From: Coriobacteriia bacterium
GTDB lineage: Bacteria > Actinomycetota > Coriobacteriia > Coriobacteriales > Eggerthellaceae
Assembly (NCBI GenBank): GCA_030530215.1
Contig: JAUMVJ010000005.1
Coordinates: 1 to 64,000, forward strand
Direction: 5' to 3'
Length of the DNA: 64,000 bases
Below, in pieces: positions 24,462 to 34,008 of this stretch. The first letter of the stretch is position 1; every line of letters starts with the position of its first letter. The position numbers were made by a program, and so were the translations under genes. The notes under the pieces are model-generated. The model did not search any database and was not told the origin of the DNA. It was given only the letters and a program-made list of their open reading frames with translations.

Positions 24462-25910
24462 ATGTCCGATCGCGATTATCACAGCTCAACGCAAGGACAT
24501 TCGACTCAGGGGCGCCCGCGAAGGTCGGCCTATGCCCAAATGCGCTTCGGGGACGCCCAACCTGGGCAGGAAACCCAGGACGCTCAAGCTTACTCGCGCT
24601 CGCAGGGCGGGCGAGCTTACGCATCGCAGCACGGGCACACCGCCAGTGGCCGTGGGATAAGTGGCCGAACAGCCAGCAGCCGTGGGGCAGGCGCCCGAAC
24701 CGCTAACGGCCGCGGGGCAGCCGGCCGCACGGCAAACGGCCAGGTTGTTGTTAGGCGAGCCCCCAAGAAAAGCAGGCTCCCTCTCGTTGGCCTTGCGCTC
24801 GGCGTTCTGTTGATTGCGGGCGTCGGCGCCTTCGGCATCACACAGCTCACAGGTGGCGGCACCCCTTCTTCAAGCAGCGGGCCGCTTACGGTTAGCGACA
24901 CTACGCAAACGAACCAGGCCGCTTCTTCTTCCGCAAACACCAACGGCACAAGCTCGACGGACAACGCCGACAAAGGCCAGATCATCCTTACCCTGGGCGG
25001 CAGCGCCGACACCTATGTGGCGAAGGGCGAGGAATACATCGAATCCGGCTGCCATGCCTTCGACAAAACCGACGGCAACATTACCAGCCAGGTGAAAACC
25101 GAGGGTTCGGTGGACGCCTCGACGGTGGGGGACTACAAGGTCACGTACTCGGTGACGGACTCGCAGGGCGCCACAGCCAGCAAAGAGCGCACCGTGCATG
25201 TGATCGACAACATGGATAAAAACAAAGACGGCATCCCCGTGCTGATGTACCACTACGTCTACACCAAAGACGACCCGCCCAAAAAGAAGGACGCCAACTA
25301 CCTGCTGGACACCAAGCTCGAGGCCCAGCTGAAATGGCTCACCAAAAACAAGCACTACTATCCTTCGTACCAGGAGCTCGCCGCCTATATCGACGGCAAG
25401 CATTCCCTGCCGCGCAAGTCGGTCATCCTCACTTTCGACGACGGCCAAGAAGGCTTTTTGAAGTACGGCATCCCGCTGCTCGAGAAGTACCAGGTGCCCG
25501 CCACCTCCTTCATCATCTGCAACCAAAAGAAGGCCGCGCAGAAAATCTCTGATTACGCGAGCGAGTACGTGAGCTTCCAATCGCATTCTTACGCGTGCCA
25601 CCAGGACGGACACACCAACATCGGGCGTGGCGGCGCGATTTACGACAAAAGCGAGTCGCAGCTGATCAAAGAGGAAAAGAAGGCCACCGAGCTTTTGGGC
25701 ACCAACGAGGCCTTCGCCTACCCCTACGGCGACGTGTCGGACGTGGCTCCTTCGGCCCTGAAAAAGGCGGGCTACCTGTGCGCTTTCACCATCCACAACG
25801 GTCGCGTTAAGAAGGGTGACGATCCGATGCAGCTCACGCGCGTACGCATGCTTGGCGAGTCGGCGCTCGAGGGCTTCAAGGCCCAAGTTCTGGGCGAGGA
25901 CTACAAGTAA
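24462..25910 (+). CDS. Membrane-anchored polysaccharide deacetylase with DUF5011-like domain
   Basis: A 482-residue type II membrane protein. The cytoplasmic N-terminus (~1-100) contains GR-rich imperfect repeats around GRTANGRGAAGRTANG. A single transmembrane helix follows (~105-127), then a Ser/Thr linker, a DUF5011/HYR-like domain (~165-245), and a NodB deacetylase domain (~255-475) with LTFDDGQ near 324 and QSHSYACHQDGH near 368. It should act on cell-wall glycans outside the membrane. The ATG lies one base after the stop of the TrpR-like gene. The cytoplasmic repeat tail is unusual for this enzyme class. Confidence 0.85.
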   Translation: MSDRDYHSSTQGHSTQGRPRRSAYAQMRFGDAQPGQETQDAQAYSRSQGGRAYASQHGHTASGRGISGRTASSRGAGARTANGRGAAGRTANGQVVVRRAPKKSRLPLVGLALGVLLIAGVGAFGITQLTGGGTPSSSSGPLTVSDTTQTNQAASSSANTNGTSSTDNADKGQIILTLGGSADTYVAKGEEYIESGCHAFDKTDGNITSQVKTEGSVDASTVGDYKVTYSVTDSQGATASKERTVHVIDNMDKNKDGIPVLMYHYVYTKDDPPKKKDANYLLDTKLEAQLKWLTKNKHYYPSYQELAAYIDGKHSLPRKSVILTFDDGQEGFLKYGIPLLEKYQVPATSFIICNQKKAAQKISDYASEYVSFQSHSYACHQDGHTNIGRGGAIYDKSESQLIKEEKKATELLGTNEAFAYPYGDVSDVAPSALKKAGYLCAFTIHNGRVKKGDDPMQLTRVRMLGESALEGFKAQVLGEDYK

Positions 25911-26086
25911 GCGCGGAAGCTCGCGGGCCAACGAGAGAGCAGTTGCGGGCTGGCAAACGCGCAGCCGCGAAGCGGGGCAGCCTTGTCCCCGGATTTTGCG
26001 AGCAAACGCAAAGTAGTTCGACTAAAGGAAACATTCCAGGCGGATATTTGAGCAAAGGCAAACCGCCAGATACCAATTTTCGGCAA

Positions 26087-26114
26087 AACCAACCATCAGG
26101 AACCAACCATCAGG
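26087..26114 (+). repeat. 14-bp exact tandem duplication at the aminopeptidase ribosome site
   Basis: AACCAACCATCAGG occurs twice without a gap. The second copy runs into AGGAAGGAA, the ribosome site of the aminopeptidase gene. It adds spacing only and may be a replication-slippage event. Confidence 0.8.
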
Positions 26115-26125
26115 AAGGAAACGAT

Positions 26126-27607
26126 ATGGAGCGTCCCAACGCGTGGAAGAAACTGAATGAAGAACAGCTGGCCGAGCTTGAAACCGTGAACGCCGGCTAC
26201 ATCGACTTTTTGAGTGAATGCAAAACCGAGCGTCGCGCTGCGGCCAAGTGCATCCAGCTGGCACAAGAGGCGGGCTACAAGCCTTTGTCCGAGCTTGTTG
26301 CGGCAGGCACCAAGTTGAAGGCTGGCGATAAGGTATGGGCCGACATCTACGGCAAGTCGGTTATCTTGCTCCAGCTGGGCACCAAGCCTTTGGAACAAGG
26401 CCTGAACATCTTGGGCGCCCACATCGATAGCCCGCGCTTGGACGTCAAGCAGAACCCGGTATACGAGGCTAATGAGCTGGCCTTCTTGGACACGCACTAC
26501 TATGGCGGCATCAAGTCGTATCAGTGGGTCACTACGCCCCTGGCCCTGCATGGCGTGATTGCGAAGAAGGACGGCTCGGTTGTCGACGTCAACGTTGGCG
26601 AGGATGCGGGCGACCCCGTTTTCTGCGTGACCGACTTGCTTCCTCACCTGGGCGGCGAGCAGATGGCCAAGAAGGGCAACAACGTCGTCGAGGGCGAGGC
26701 GCTTGACCTTTTGGTGGGTAGCCGCCCGCTTGTCATCAAGAAGGACGAGGACGCTAGTGCGGACAGCTCCTCTGCCAACGCTACCAACGCCGACAAGCCC
26801 GAGGACGAGAAAACCTATGCCGAGAAGATCGAGGACATGGCCACCAAGGAAGCGGTGAAGGCCCAGCTGCTAAGTGTTCTTTCCCGGAAGTATGACATCG
26901 AGGAAGAGGACTTCCTGTCCGCTGAACTCGAGATCGTCCCCGCCGGCCCCGCCCGTGAGCTGGGCTTCGACCGCAGCATGGTTTTGGGCTATGGCCAGGA
27001 CGATCGCGTGTGCGCCTACACCAGTCTGCTCGCCCAGTTGGCCGTGAACGACCCCGAGCGCACCGCGGTGTGCATCCTTGTGGACAAAGAGGAAATCGGT
27101 TCGGTGGGCGCAACGGGTATGACCAGCGCCTTCTTCGAGAACACGATTGCCGAGGTCATGGAGCTCGCGGGCGAATCGGGCGCCTTACCCCTGCGTCGCT
27201 GCCTGGCCAATTCCAACATGCTCTCGAGCGACGTCTCGGCTGCCTTTGACCCGGCCTACGCCAGCGTGTTCGAGGCGAAGAACAGTGCCTTCGCCGGCCA
27301 TGGTCTGGTGTTCAACAAGTTCACGGGCGCGCGCGGCAAGTCTGGCTCCAACGACGCGAATGCGGAGTATGTTGCCAAGGTTCGTGCCTGCATGGACGAT
27401 GCCGGCGTGTGCTTCCAGACCGCTGAGCTCGGTCGCGTGAATGCGGGCGGCGGCGGCACCATCGCCTACATCCCCGCGAAGTACGGTATGAACGTCATCG
27501 ACTCCGGCGTTGCGGTTCTTTCGATGCATGCGCCTTGGGAGGTAACCAGCAAGGTCGACGTGTACGAGGCCTATCGCGGCTACATCGCTTTCTTGGGTAT
27601 CGCCTAA
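26126..27607 (+). CDS. apeB: M18 family aminopeptidase
   Basis: A 493-residue zinc aminopeptidase of the M18 (aspartyl/lysyl aminopeptidase) family, a cytoplasmic oligopeptide-processing enzyme. Metal and catalytic motifs are GAHIDSPRLDV (~97), DKEEIGSVGATGM (~320) and the late SMHAPWEVTSK histidine region (~463). An acidic Ser/Ala-rich insert (~208-235) separates two halves of the domain; family members often vary there. The ATG at 26126 has AGGAAGGAA upstream; the longer frame from 25943 includes the non-coding leader. A terminator follows at 27686. Confidence 0.85.
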   Translation: MERPNAWKKLNEEQLAELETVNAGYIDFLSECKTERRAAAKCIQLAQEAGYKPLSELVAAGTKLKAGDKVWADIYGKSVILLQLGTKPLEQGLNILGAHIDSPRLDVKQNPVYEANELAFLDTHYYGGIKSYQWVTTPLALHGVIAKKDGSVVDVNVGEDAGDPVFCVTDLLPHLGGEQMAKKGNNVVEGEALDLLVGSRPLVIKKDEDASADSSSANATNADKPEDEKTYAEKIEDMATKEAVKAQLLSVLSRKYDIEEEDFLSAELEIVPAGPARELGFDRSMVLGYGQDDRVCAYTSLLAQLAVNDPERTAVCILVDKEEIGSVGATGMTSAFFENTIAEVMELAGESGALPLRRCLANSNMLSSDVSAAFDPAYASVFEAKNSAFAGHGLVFNKFTGARGKSGSNDANAEYVAKVRACMDDAGVCFQTAELGRVNAGGGGTIAYIPAKYGMNVIDSGVAVLSMHAPWEVTSKVDVYEAYRGYIAFLGIA

Positions 27608-27685
27608 GTAAGGACAAAGCGCGGGCGTTGCCTGCGATAGAAGGTGGCGGGAGCGCCTGACGCAACACCGCACGCACCGTTAACG

Positions 27686-27737
27686 AAAAGCGCGGCGAGT
27701 GGGTCCGAACGGCACCCTGCTCGCCGCGCGCTTTTGC
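27686..27737 (+). terminator. Intrinsic terminator between aminopeptidase and IMP dehydrogenase genes
   Basis: AAAAGCGCGGCGAG pairs with CTCGCCGCGC…CTTTT around a ~20-base loop, ending in a T-run. The rest of 27608-27910 holds no gene; the IMP dehydrogenase promoter should lie after 27740. Confidence 0.75.
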
Positions 27738-27910
27738 GACAAGGCCTGGTTAAAGCGCAGCGCGTCGAAAAACAGTGAAAAACAAAGGAGCTTGCCTTGG
27801 TTGTGCTTAAGGAAACGAGCGCGGCGGAGTACAATAGCGGGAATATCGCTCTTCATTCAGAAGAGTCGAGGGGTTGAACAATCGGACGTCATGAAAAAGG
27901 AGTTGCATCA

Positions 27911-29416
27911 ATGGCCTACATTTTCGAAGAACCTTCTCGTACCTTTAACGAGTATCTGCTTGTTCCCGGGTATTCCTCTTCCGAGTGCATCCCCGAAAAG
28001 GTCAGCCTGAAGACTCCTTTGGTCAAATACAAGCGTGGCGAGGAGCCCGCTTTGAGCCTGTCCATCCCCATGGTTTCCGCGGTTATGCAGGCTGTCTCCG
28101 ACGATGGCATGGCCATCGCTCTGGCTCAGGAGGGCGGCCTTTCCTTTATCTTCGGTTCTCAGACCATCGAAGATCAGGCCGCGATGATCCGCCGCGTCAA
28201 GGATCACAAGGCCGGCTTCGTCGTGTCCGACTCCAACCTTACCCCCGCGGCAACCCTGGCCGACGTCCTCGCTCTTAAAGAGGCTTCCGGCCACACCACC
28301 ATGCCCGTCACCGAGAACGGCCGTTCCAACGGCAAGCTCCTGGGCATCGTCACCGGCCGCGATTACCGCGTGTCCCGCATGGACCCTGAAACTCCTGTCT
28401 CCGAATTCATGACCCCTCGTGAGAACCTGATCGTCGGCGGCCCCGAGACCACCCTTAAAGAAGCCAACGACATCATCTGGGACAAGAAGCTCAACAGCCT
28501 GCCCATCGTCGATGCCGAGGGCAACCTTATGTACATGGTTTTCCGTAAGGACTACGAATCTCACAAGTCCAACCCCAACGAGCTCTTGGATTCCCATAAG
28601 CGCTACATGGTTGGCGCGGGCATCAACACTCGCGACTACGCCGAGCGCGTCCCTGCTTTGGTTGATGCTGGCGTTGACGTTCTGACCATCGACTCCTCCG
28701 AGGGTTATTCCGAGTGGCAGTCGCGCACCATCGAGTGGATTCGCGCCCACTACGGCGATTCCGTGAAGGTTGGTGCCGGCAACGTTGTCGACGCCGAGGG
28801 CTTCCGCTTCCTGGCCGAGGCCGGCGCTGACTTCGTGAAGGTCGGCATCGGCGGCGGTTCTATCTGCATCACCCGTGAGCAGAAGGGTATCGGCCGTGGC
28901 CAGGCAACCGCTCTTATCGACGTTGCTCGCGCCCGCGACGAGTACTTCGCCGAAACCGGCATCTACGTGCCCGTTTGCTCCGACGGCGGCACGGTTTACG
29001 ATCATCACGTCACCTTGGCTTTGGCCATGGGCGCCGACTTCATCATGCTCGGCCGTTACTTCGCTCGCTTCGATGAGGCCCCCAACAACAAGGTTGTCGT
29101 TAATGGCCAGCACATGAAGGAGTACTGGGGCGAGGGTTCCAGCCGCGCTCGCAACTGGCAGCGCTACGACCTGGGCGGCAAGAAGAAGGGTATGACCTTC
29201 GAGGAAGGCGTCGATTCTTACGTCCCCTATGCAGGCTCGCTGCATGACAACGTGGCCATCACGCTTGCCAAAGTCAAGTCGACCATGTGCAACTGCGGTG
29301 CGCTCACCATCCCCGAGCTGCAGGACAAGGCCAAGCTCACCGTCATCAGCTCCACCTCGATTGTCGAGGGTGGCGCGCACGACGTCGTCCTGCGAGAAAA
29401 AGCTTCCCACAAATAA
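27911..29416 (+). CDS. guaB: IMP dehydrogenase
   Basis: A 501-residue enzyme that oxidises IMP to XMP with NAD, the first committed step of GMP synthesis. A TIM-barrel is interrupted by a CBS-domain pair (~95-220). The catalytic loop reads [18 protein letters not shown], with the active cysteine near residue 319. The barrel continues with [11 protein letters not shown] and [13 protein letters not shown], and the mobile flap is in the [11 protein letters not shown] region. The ARNWQRY flap and the long form resemble the variant common in Coriobacteriia and some other anaerobes. AAAAAGGAG precedes the ATG. Confidence 0.93.
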   Translation: MAYIFEEPSRTFNEYLLVPGYSSSECIPEKVSLKTPLVKYKRGEEPALSLSIPMVSAVMQAVSDDGMAIALAQEGGLSFIFGSQTIEDQAAMIRRVKDHKAGFVVSDSNLTPAATLADVLALKEASGHTTMPVTENGRSNGKLLGIVTGRDYRVSRMDPETPVSEFMTPRENLIVGGPETTLKEANDIIWDKKLNSLPIVDAEGNLMYMVFRKDYESHKSNPNELLDSHKRYMVGAGINTRDYAERVPALVDAGVDVLTIDSSEGYSEWQSRTIEWIRAHYGDSVKVGAGNVVDAEGFRFLAEAGADFVKVGIGGGSICITREQKGIGRGQATALIDVARARDEYFAETGIYVPVCSDGGTVYDHHVTLALAMGADFIMLGRYFARFDEAPNNKVVVNGQHMKEYWGEGSSRARNWQRYDLGGKKKGMTFEEGVDSYVPYAGSLHDNVAITLAKVKSTMCNCGALTIPELQDKAKLTVISSTSIVEGGAHDVVLREKASHK

Positions 29417-29424
29417 GCTTTACC

Positions 29425-29456
29425 AGGCAGGTTGCGACTTCGCAGCCTGCCTTTTC
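29425..29456 (+). terminator. Intrinsic terminator after guaB
   Basis: AGGCAGG-TTGCGA and CGCAG-CCTGCCT form the stem around a CTTCG-type loop, followed by TTTTCC. Confidence 0.85.
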
Positions 29457-29528
29457 CATTTACGTTTGCGACCGTTTGATAAGCGTTCGCTTGTAACCGG
29501 CGATGCTTGAAAAAAGCGAAGGAAGAGT

Positions 29529-32084
29529 ATGAAGGAATACAATCCGCACGAGATTGAACCGCGTTTGCAGAAGGCATGGGAAGACGCCAACGTCTACCAT
29601 GTTGAGGAAAACTCCGATAAGCCCAAGAAGTACATCCTGGAGATGTTCCCGTATCCTTCCGGCGACATCCACATGGGCCACGTGCGCAACTACTCGATCG
29701 GCGACGTGACCGCTCGCTACTACAAGATGCGCGGCTACGACGTGCTTCATCCCATGGGTTGGGACGCTTTCGGCCTGCCCGCCGAGAACGCTGCCATCAA
29801 GCGCAACAGCCATCCCGCTAAATGGACCTATTCCAACATCGAAACTCAAAAGGCCAGCTTTAAGCGCATGGGCTTTTCCTACGACTGGGATCGCACGGTT
29901 GTTGCTTGCGACCCCGAGTACTACCGCTGGGGCCAGTGGATCTTCCTTCAGTTCTGGAAGAAGGGCCTGGTCGAGCGTCGCAACAGCCCTGTTAACTGGT
30001 GCCCCAAGTGCGCTACCGTTCTTGCTAATGAGCAGGTGACCGAAGGCCGCTGCTGGCGTTGCGATTCCGAGGTGGAAAAGCGCGACCTCACCCAGTGGTA
30101 CTTCAAGATCACCGATTATGCGCAGGAGCTCCTGGACGATCTTGACCAGCTTAAGGGCTGGCCCGATCGCGTGAAGCAGCAGCAGGCCAACTGGATCGGC
30201 CGCTCCGAGGGCGCCGAGGTCGACTTCGTTCTGTGCGACGCCGAGGGCAATGCTCCCGCTAACCCCACCGCCGACGATATCATCACCGTCTTCACCACGC
30301 GCGCCGACACCCTGTTCGGCTGCTCCTTCTTCGTTTTGGCTCCCGAGTACAAGGGCCTAGACGCCTTGGTTGCGGGCACCGAGTACGAAGCTCCTGTTAA
30401 GGAGCTGGTCGAGGCCGCCAAGAAAGTCAGCGCTGTTGAGCGCGCCCAGGGCGATCACGAGAAGCACGGCGTATTCACCGGCCGTTACGCGGTTAATCCC
30501 ATCAACGGCGAGAAGGTGCCCATCTGGGTGGCCGATTACATCGTCGCCGATTACGGCACGGGTGCTGTTATGGCGGTTCCTTGCGGCGACCAGCGCGACT
30601 TCGAGTTTGCACGCAAGTACGATCTGCCCATCATCCCCATCATCTTGGCCGACGGCGACCCTCTGATGGATCAGCTTAAGGGCGAGCAGAATCGCGTTGT
30701 CACCAGCGTCGATTGGGAAACTGCCATGGCCGCCGAGGGCACCTTGGTTCAGTCGGGCAAGTACACCGGCCTGGTGGGTGGCAAGCATTCCGAGGGCGAA
30801 GCAGCCATCGTTGCCGATCTTGAGGCTGCGGGTGTGGGCCGTCGCAAGGTGGAGTTCCGCCTGCGCGATTGGCTGATTAGCCGTCAGCGCTACTGGGGCA
30901 ACCCCATCCCTGCTATCCATTGCGAAGATTGCGGCGTTGTGCCCGTCCCCGAGGAAGATTTGCCCATTCGCCTGCCCGAGGATATCGATCTTGCCGCGGG
31001 CGAGACTCTGGCAAGCCATGACGAATTCGCCAAGTGCACCTGCCCCAAGTGCGGCAAGCCTGCCCGTCGCGAAACCGACACCATGGATACCTTTACCTGC
31101 TCCAGCTGGTATTACCTACGCTATACCGACCCTCACAACACCGAGCTTCCCTTCGCCAAAGACAAGGTGAACGCCTGGATGCCGGTCGATCAGTACATCG
31201 GCGGTATCGAGCATGCCATTTTGCACCTGCTCTACAGTCGTTTCTTTACCAAGGTGCTGCGTGACCAGGGTTTGCTCGATTTCGACGAGCCTTTCACCAA
31301 CCTGCTTTGCCAGGGCATGGTGCTCGACGCCAACGGCGACGTTATGTCCAAGTCGAAGGGCAACGTCATCAGCCCCGAATCGCAGATCGCCGAGTACGGC
31401 TGCGACGCCTGTCGTGCCTATATCCTGTTCATGGCTCCGCCTGAAAAGGATCTGCAGTGGGACGAGGACGGCCTGGCCGGCATTTACAAGTTCCTTAACC
31501 GCGCATGGCGCATCGTCAACGATTTGGCCGGGGCCGCCGACGAGCAGAGCTACTATCAGCCTGGCAACGAGGCCAAGGCCGAGGAGGCGGCTAAGGAGCT
31601 TTTGCGCGAGCGCCATCGCGTTGCCGCCAAGGTGTGCGAGGACTTCGAGCGCAACAGCTTCAACACGGCCATCGCCGCCATTATGGAGCTTACCAACGCT
31701 GCTATCGCCTACCTGCGCTCCACCGCTCCCGAGGCGCGTGATGCATCCTTTGCCGCCGACATCGCCGAGGCCATCGTGAAGATGCTGGCACCCATCTGCC
31801 CGCATTGGTCTGAAGAGCTTTGGAACACGGTGCTCGGCCACAGCGATTCCGTGCACGTGCAGCCTTGGCCTGAGTTCGACCTGTCTAAGGCAAAGGCAAG
31901 CGAAGTTGAGCTTGCGGTGCAGGTCAACGGTAAGGTTCGCGCTAAGATCGTCGTCGACGCCGATGCTCCCGAAGAGGACGTCCGCACCGTTGCCTTGGAT
32001 GCGGTGGCTTCAGCCGTCGAGGGCAAGGATGTGAAGAAGGTCATCGTTATTCCTGGACGATTGGTGAACATCGTAGCCAAGTAA
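29529..32084 (+). CDS. leuS: Leucyl-tRNA synthetase
   Basis: An 851-residue class Ia aminoacyl-tRNA synthetase that charges tRNA-Leu. The HIGH motif is HMGHVRNY (~48-55), and KMSKS appears as VMSKSKGNV (~604-612). The zinc-binding CxxC groups ([20 protein letters not shown]), the editing domain (~220-410) and the C-terminal anticodon/tRNA-binding domains are all present. The length is normal for a bacterial LeuRS. GAAGGAAGAGT precedes the ATG. A terminator lies 57 bases after the stop. Confidence 0.96.
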   Translation: MKEYNPHEIEPRLQKAWEDANVYHVEENSDKPKKYILEMFPYPSGDIHMGHVRNYSIGDVTARYYKMRGYDVLHPMGWDAFGLPAENAAIKRNSHPAKWTYSNIETQKASFKRMGFSYDWDRTVVACDPEYYRWGQWIFLQFWKKGLVERRNSPVNWCPKCATVLANEQVTEGRCWRCDSEVEKRDLTQWYFKITDYAQELLDDLDQLKGWPDRVKQQQANWIGRSEGAEVDFVLCDAEGNAPANPTADDIITVFTTRADTLFGCSFFVLAPEYKGLDALVAGTEYEAPVKELVEAAKKVSAVERAQGDHEKHGVFTGRYAVNPINGEKVPIWVADYIVADYGTGAVMAVPCGDQRDFEFARKYDLPIIPIILADGDPLMDQLKGEQNRVVTSVDWETAMAAEGTLVQSGKYTGLVGGKHSEGEAAIVADLEAAGVGRRKVEFRLRDWLISRQRYWGNPIPAIHCEDCGVVPVPEEDLPIRLPEDIDLAAGETLASHDEFAKCTCPKCGKPARRETDTMDTFTCSSWYYLRYTDPHNTELPFAKDKVNAWMPVDQYIGGIEHAILHLLYSRFFTKVLRDQGLLDFDEPFTNLLCQGMVLDANGDVMSKSKGNVISPESQIAEYGCDACRAYILFMAPPEKDLQWDEDGLAGIYKFLNRAWRIVNDLAGAADEQSYYQPGNEAKAEEAAKELLRERHRVAAKVCEDFERNSFNTAIAAIMELTNAAIAYLRSTAPEARDASFAADIAEAIVKMLAPICPHWSEELWNTVLGHSDSVHVQPWPEFDLSKAKASEVELAVQVNGKVRAKIVVDADAPEEDVRTVALDAVASAVEGKDVKKVIVIPGRLVNIVAK

Positions 32085-32140
32085 GTTCAATTCGATACTA
32101 TGGTTGGCATCGCAGGATTGCCACTTGCATAGCTGGTATT

Positions 32141-32168
32141 CGACCTCGGTTCGCCGGGGTCGTTTCAT
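32141..32168 (+). terminator. Intrinsic terminator after leuS
   Basis: CGACCTCGG and CCGGGGTCG pair (one wobble) around TTCG, followed by TTTC. It lies upstream of the SanA-like start codon. Confidence 0.75.
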
Positions 32169-32241
32169 TGCATGGCGAAGCTCGTTTTTTCTTGCGCGCT
32201 GTATGAACGATCGAACGCCCGATGGGAAAGGAGGAACACCG

Positions 32242-32973
32242 ATGCCAACGCGTCGCGTCGTGAAAACGGGGCACCGGAGCCCCGCCCGATTCTTTCTTCG
32301 TGCGTTTGCTATTTTGCTTCTTGCGACCTTGCTGGCGCTCGGCGTACCCAACCTCGTTATGTTTCTGCAGAATACGGGCGACATTGAATCCACAGAGCAA
32401 ATGACCGAGCAAAGCGAAAGCTTCAACGCTGATGCCATCATGGTATTGGGGGCCGCGGTTCACTCCGACGGCACGCCGTCGCCGCTTTTGCAGGACCGGC
32501 TTGATGTGGCCATCAAACTGTACAAGCAGGGCGTGGCGCCTAAGATCATCATGAGCGGCGACAACTCGGACAGCCACTACAACGAAGTCATGAATATGTG
32601 CAATTACGCCATTGGCCAGGGCGTAAGCAAGGATGACATTTTCTGCGACCATGCGGGCGTCAACACTTACGACAGCATGTACCGCGCGAAGAACGTCTTC
32701 GGCGCTGAGCGCTTGGTCATTGTGACCAACGAATATCACCTGTATCGCTCGATGTTTTTGTGCCGATCCTTCGGCATCGATGCTCGTGGTGTCGCCTCCG
32801 ACCAGGGCAGCTACACCGACATGGACTACTATGAGCAGCGCGAGTTCTTTGCGCGTATCAAGGATTTCTACGGTGCGCTGACCAACGCCGAGCCTTCCAC
32901 CTACAGCGAGCCGGTGAGCCTTGCGGGCTCGGGCACGGCTACCCAATGGTGGAAGAAGAGCTCGCAGCAATAG
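32242..32973 (+). CDS. SanA/YdcF-like DUF218 membrane protein
   Basis: A 243-residue protein with one N-terminal transmembrane helix (~18-38) and an outward-facing DUF218 domain (~60-220). Family motifs are ADAIMVLGAAVHSDG (~67), KIIMSGDNSD and VTNEYHLYRSM. Relatives (SanA, YdcF) are linked to envelope barrier function; a biochemical role is not settled. The ATG at 32242 has AAAGGAGG upstream, and the longer frame from 32104 would include the leuS terminator. It is convergent with the phosphoesterase gene. Confidence 0.8.
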   Translation: MPTRRVVKTGHRSPARFFLRAFAILLLATLLALGVPNLVMFLQNTGDIESTEQMTEQSESFNADAIMVLGAAVHSDGTPSPLLQDRLDVAIKLYKQGVAPKIIMSGDNSDSHYNEVMNMCNYAIGQGVSKDDIFCDHAGVNTYDSMYRAKNVFGAERLVIVTNEYHLYRSMFLCRSFGIDARGVASDQGSYTDMDYYEQREFFARIKDFYGALTNAEPSTYSEPVSLAGSGTATQWWKKSSQQ

Positions 32974-33105
32974 GCGCAGCTCTTGCGCAAGCCATCGGGC
33001 AGCGCGTGCCATTGGCTTGTAGGCGCTTGGCTTCGCGCGGGCATCTCTTCGAGGGCTTGCACGAAGCGATTAACGCGGTAGGTCCGCGCCCGAAGGCTCG
33101 CAGTC

Positions 33106-33552
33106 TTAAAGCTCCACGAATTTCAGATTGGTAATTTGTCCGTTTTCAGCGGTGAGCTTGATGATGCTTTTGCTGCTGCCGCCTCGCGGCTTGCGCGTGC
33201 TGCCAGGGTTGAGGTAGCGGATGCCGTTGATCATTTCGTCGCGTGGAATATGGGTGTGCCCGTGCACGACCACCTGGGTTCCCTCGGGTGGGGTGTGGAT
33301 ATCTTCAGGGCGATGCGTCATGAAGAATTGCACGCCGCCCAGGTTGAAGCTTTCATTGAGCTTGGGGCCGCCCAGCTCCAGGGCGTCGCAGTTGCCGCGC
33401 ACCGCAATTACCGGGGCGATAGTCTCAAGCTCCATTAGTACCACGGGGCGCTCGACGTCACCGGCGCACAGGATGTAATCGCAGCCGCTGAGCGCCTGGT
33501 AGGCCTCGGTGCTAAGCAGGCCGTGGATGTCAGAGCATATTCCAATGAGCAT
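33106..33552 (-). CDS. YfcE/MJ0936-type metallophosphoesterase
   Basis: A compact 148-residue calcineurin-fold phosphodiesterase. The metal ligands appear in order as CSDIHG (~7), AGDVE (~31), RGNCDA (~53), MTHRPED (~80) and VHGHTHIP (~97). Substrates in the family are small phosphodiesters or nucleotides; the physiological one is unknown. The ATG at 33552 (MLIGICSDIHG) follows AAAGGGAACGCTC and places the first motif at the expected position; a longer frame from 33675 adds 41 unrelated residues. Confidence 0.85.
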   Translation of the reverse strand: MLIGICSDIHGLLSTEAYQALSGCDYILCAGDVERPVVLMELETIAPVIAVRGNCDALELGGPKLNESFNLGGVQFFMTHRPEDIHTPPEGTQVVVHGHTHIPRDEMINGIRYLNPGSTRKPRGGSSKSIIKLTAENGQITNLKFVEL

Positions 33553-33781
33553 GAGCGTTCCCTTTCGTTGGGGTGCTTTGTTGGCGAGCGAGCCGTTCTG
33601 TGAGCCCGCCCGATTCCTTAGGCGAGGGGAGGCCTGCTTGTTCTCACCGTATAGTTCGTCGATGCGGCGTGGCACGGTCTCCTTGATGTGGCGCGATGTG
33701 CCATGGTTTCACTATGGTCAGGCCATAGTTGGGCCATGGTCTCGTGATCGGGCCATGGTCGACAAAAGCTCGCACCAGACA

Positions 33782-33820
33782 AAACAAAAGGTGGCAGGCC
33801 GAAAACAACCTGCCACCTGT
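33782..33820 (-). terminator. Terminator downstream of tRNA-Lys
   Basis: Read on the minus strand, ACAGGTGGCAGG pairs with CCTGCCACCT, followed by TTTGTTTTGT. It begins 8 bases after the tRNA 3' end. Confidence 0.85.
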
Positions 33821-33827
33821 AGTTTCG

Positions 33828-33903
33828 TGGTGCGCTGTGAGAGACTCGAACTCTCGACCTTGGGATTAAAAGTCCCCTGCTCTACCAACTAAGCTAACAG
33901 CGC
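33828..33903 (-). tRNA. tRNA-Lys (TTT)
   Basis: A 76-base cloverleaf on the minus strand. The acceptor GCGCTGT pairs with ACAGCGC, a D-arm (GCT/AGC) is present, and the anticodon loop CTTTTAA gives anticodon TTT. The T-arm is GAGAG-TTCGAGT-CTCTC, and CCA is encoded. The 27-43 position of the anticodon stem is a G-A mismatch. It is transcribed alone, with a terminator directly behind it. Confidence 0.95.
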
Positions 33904-34008
33904 ACGGTGCAGCTCATTGTAAAGTTGCGAGCCGCTTCGGTCAATCGTAAAGAGGGATTTTCATTAGGCAGGCGCACTTTGCGCGCAGCGCGCCTGGGCT
34001 CGTGTGGC

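Noticed and set aside
33828-33903. tRNA-Lys as an integration attachment site
   Set aside because: No integrase and no repeated tRNA 3' end found in the window.
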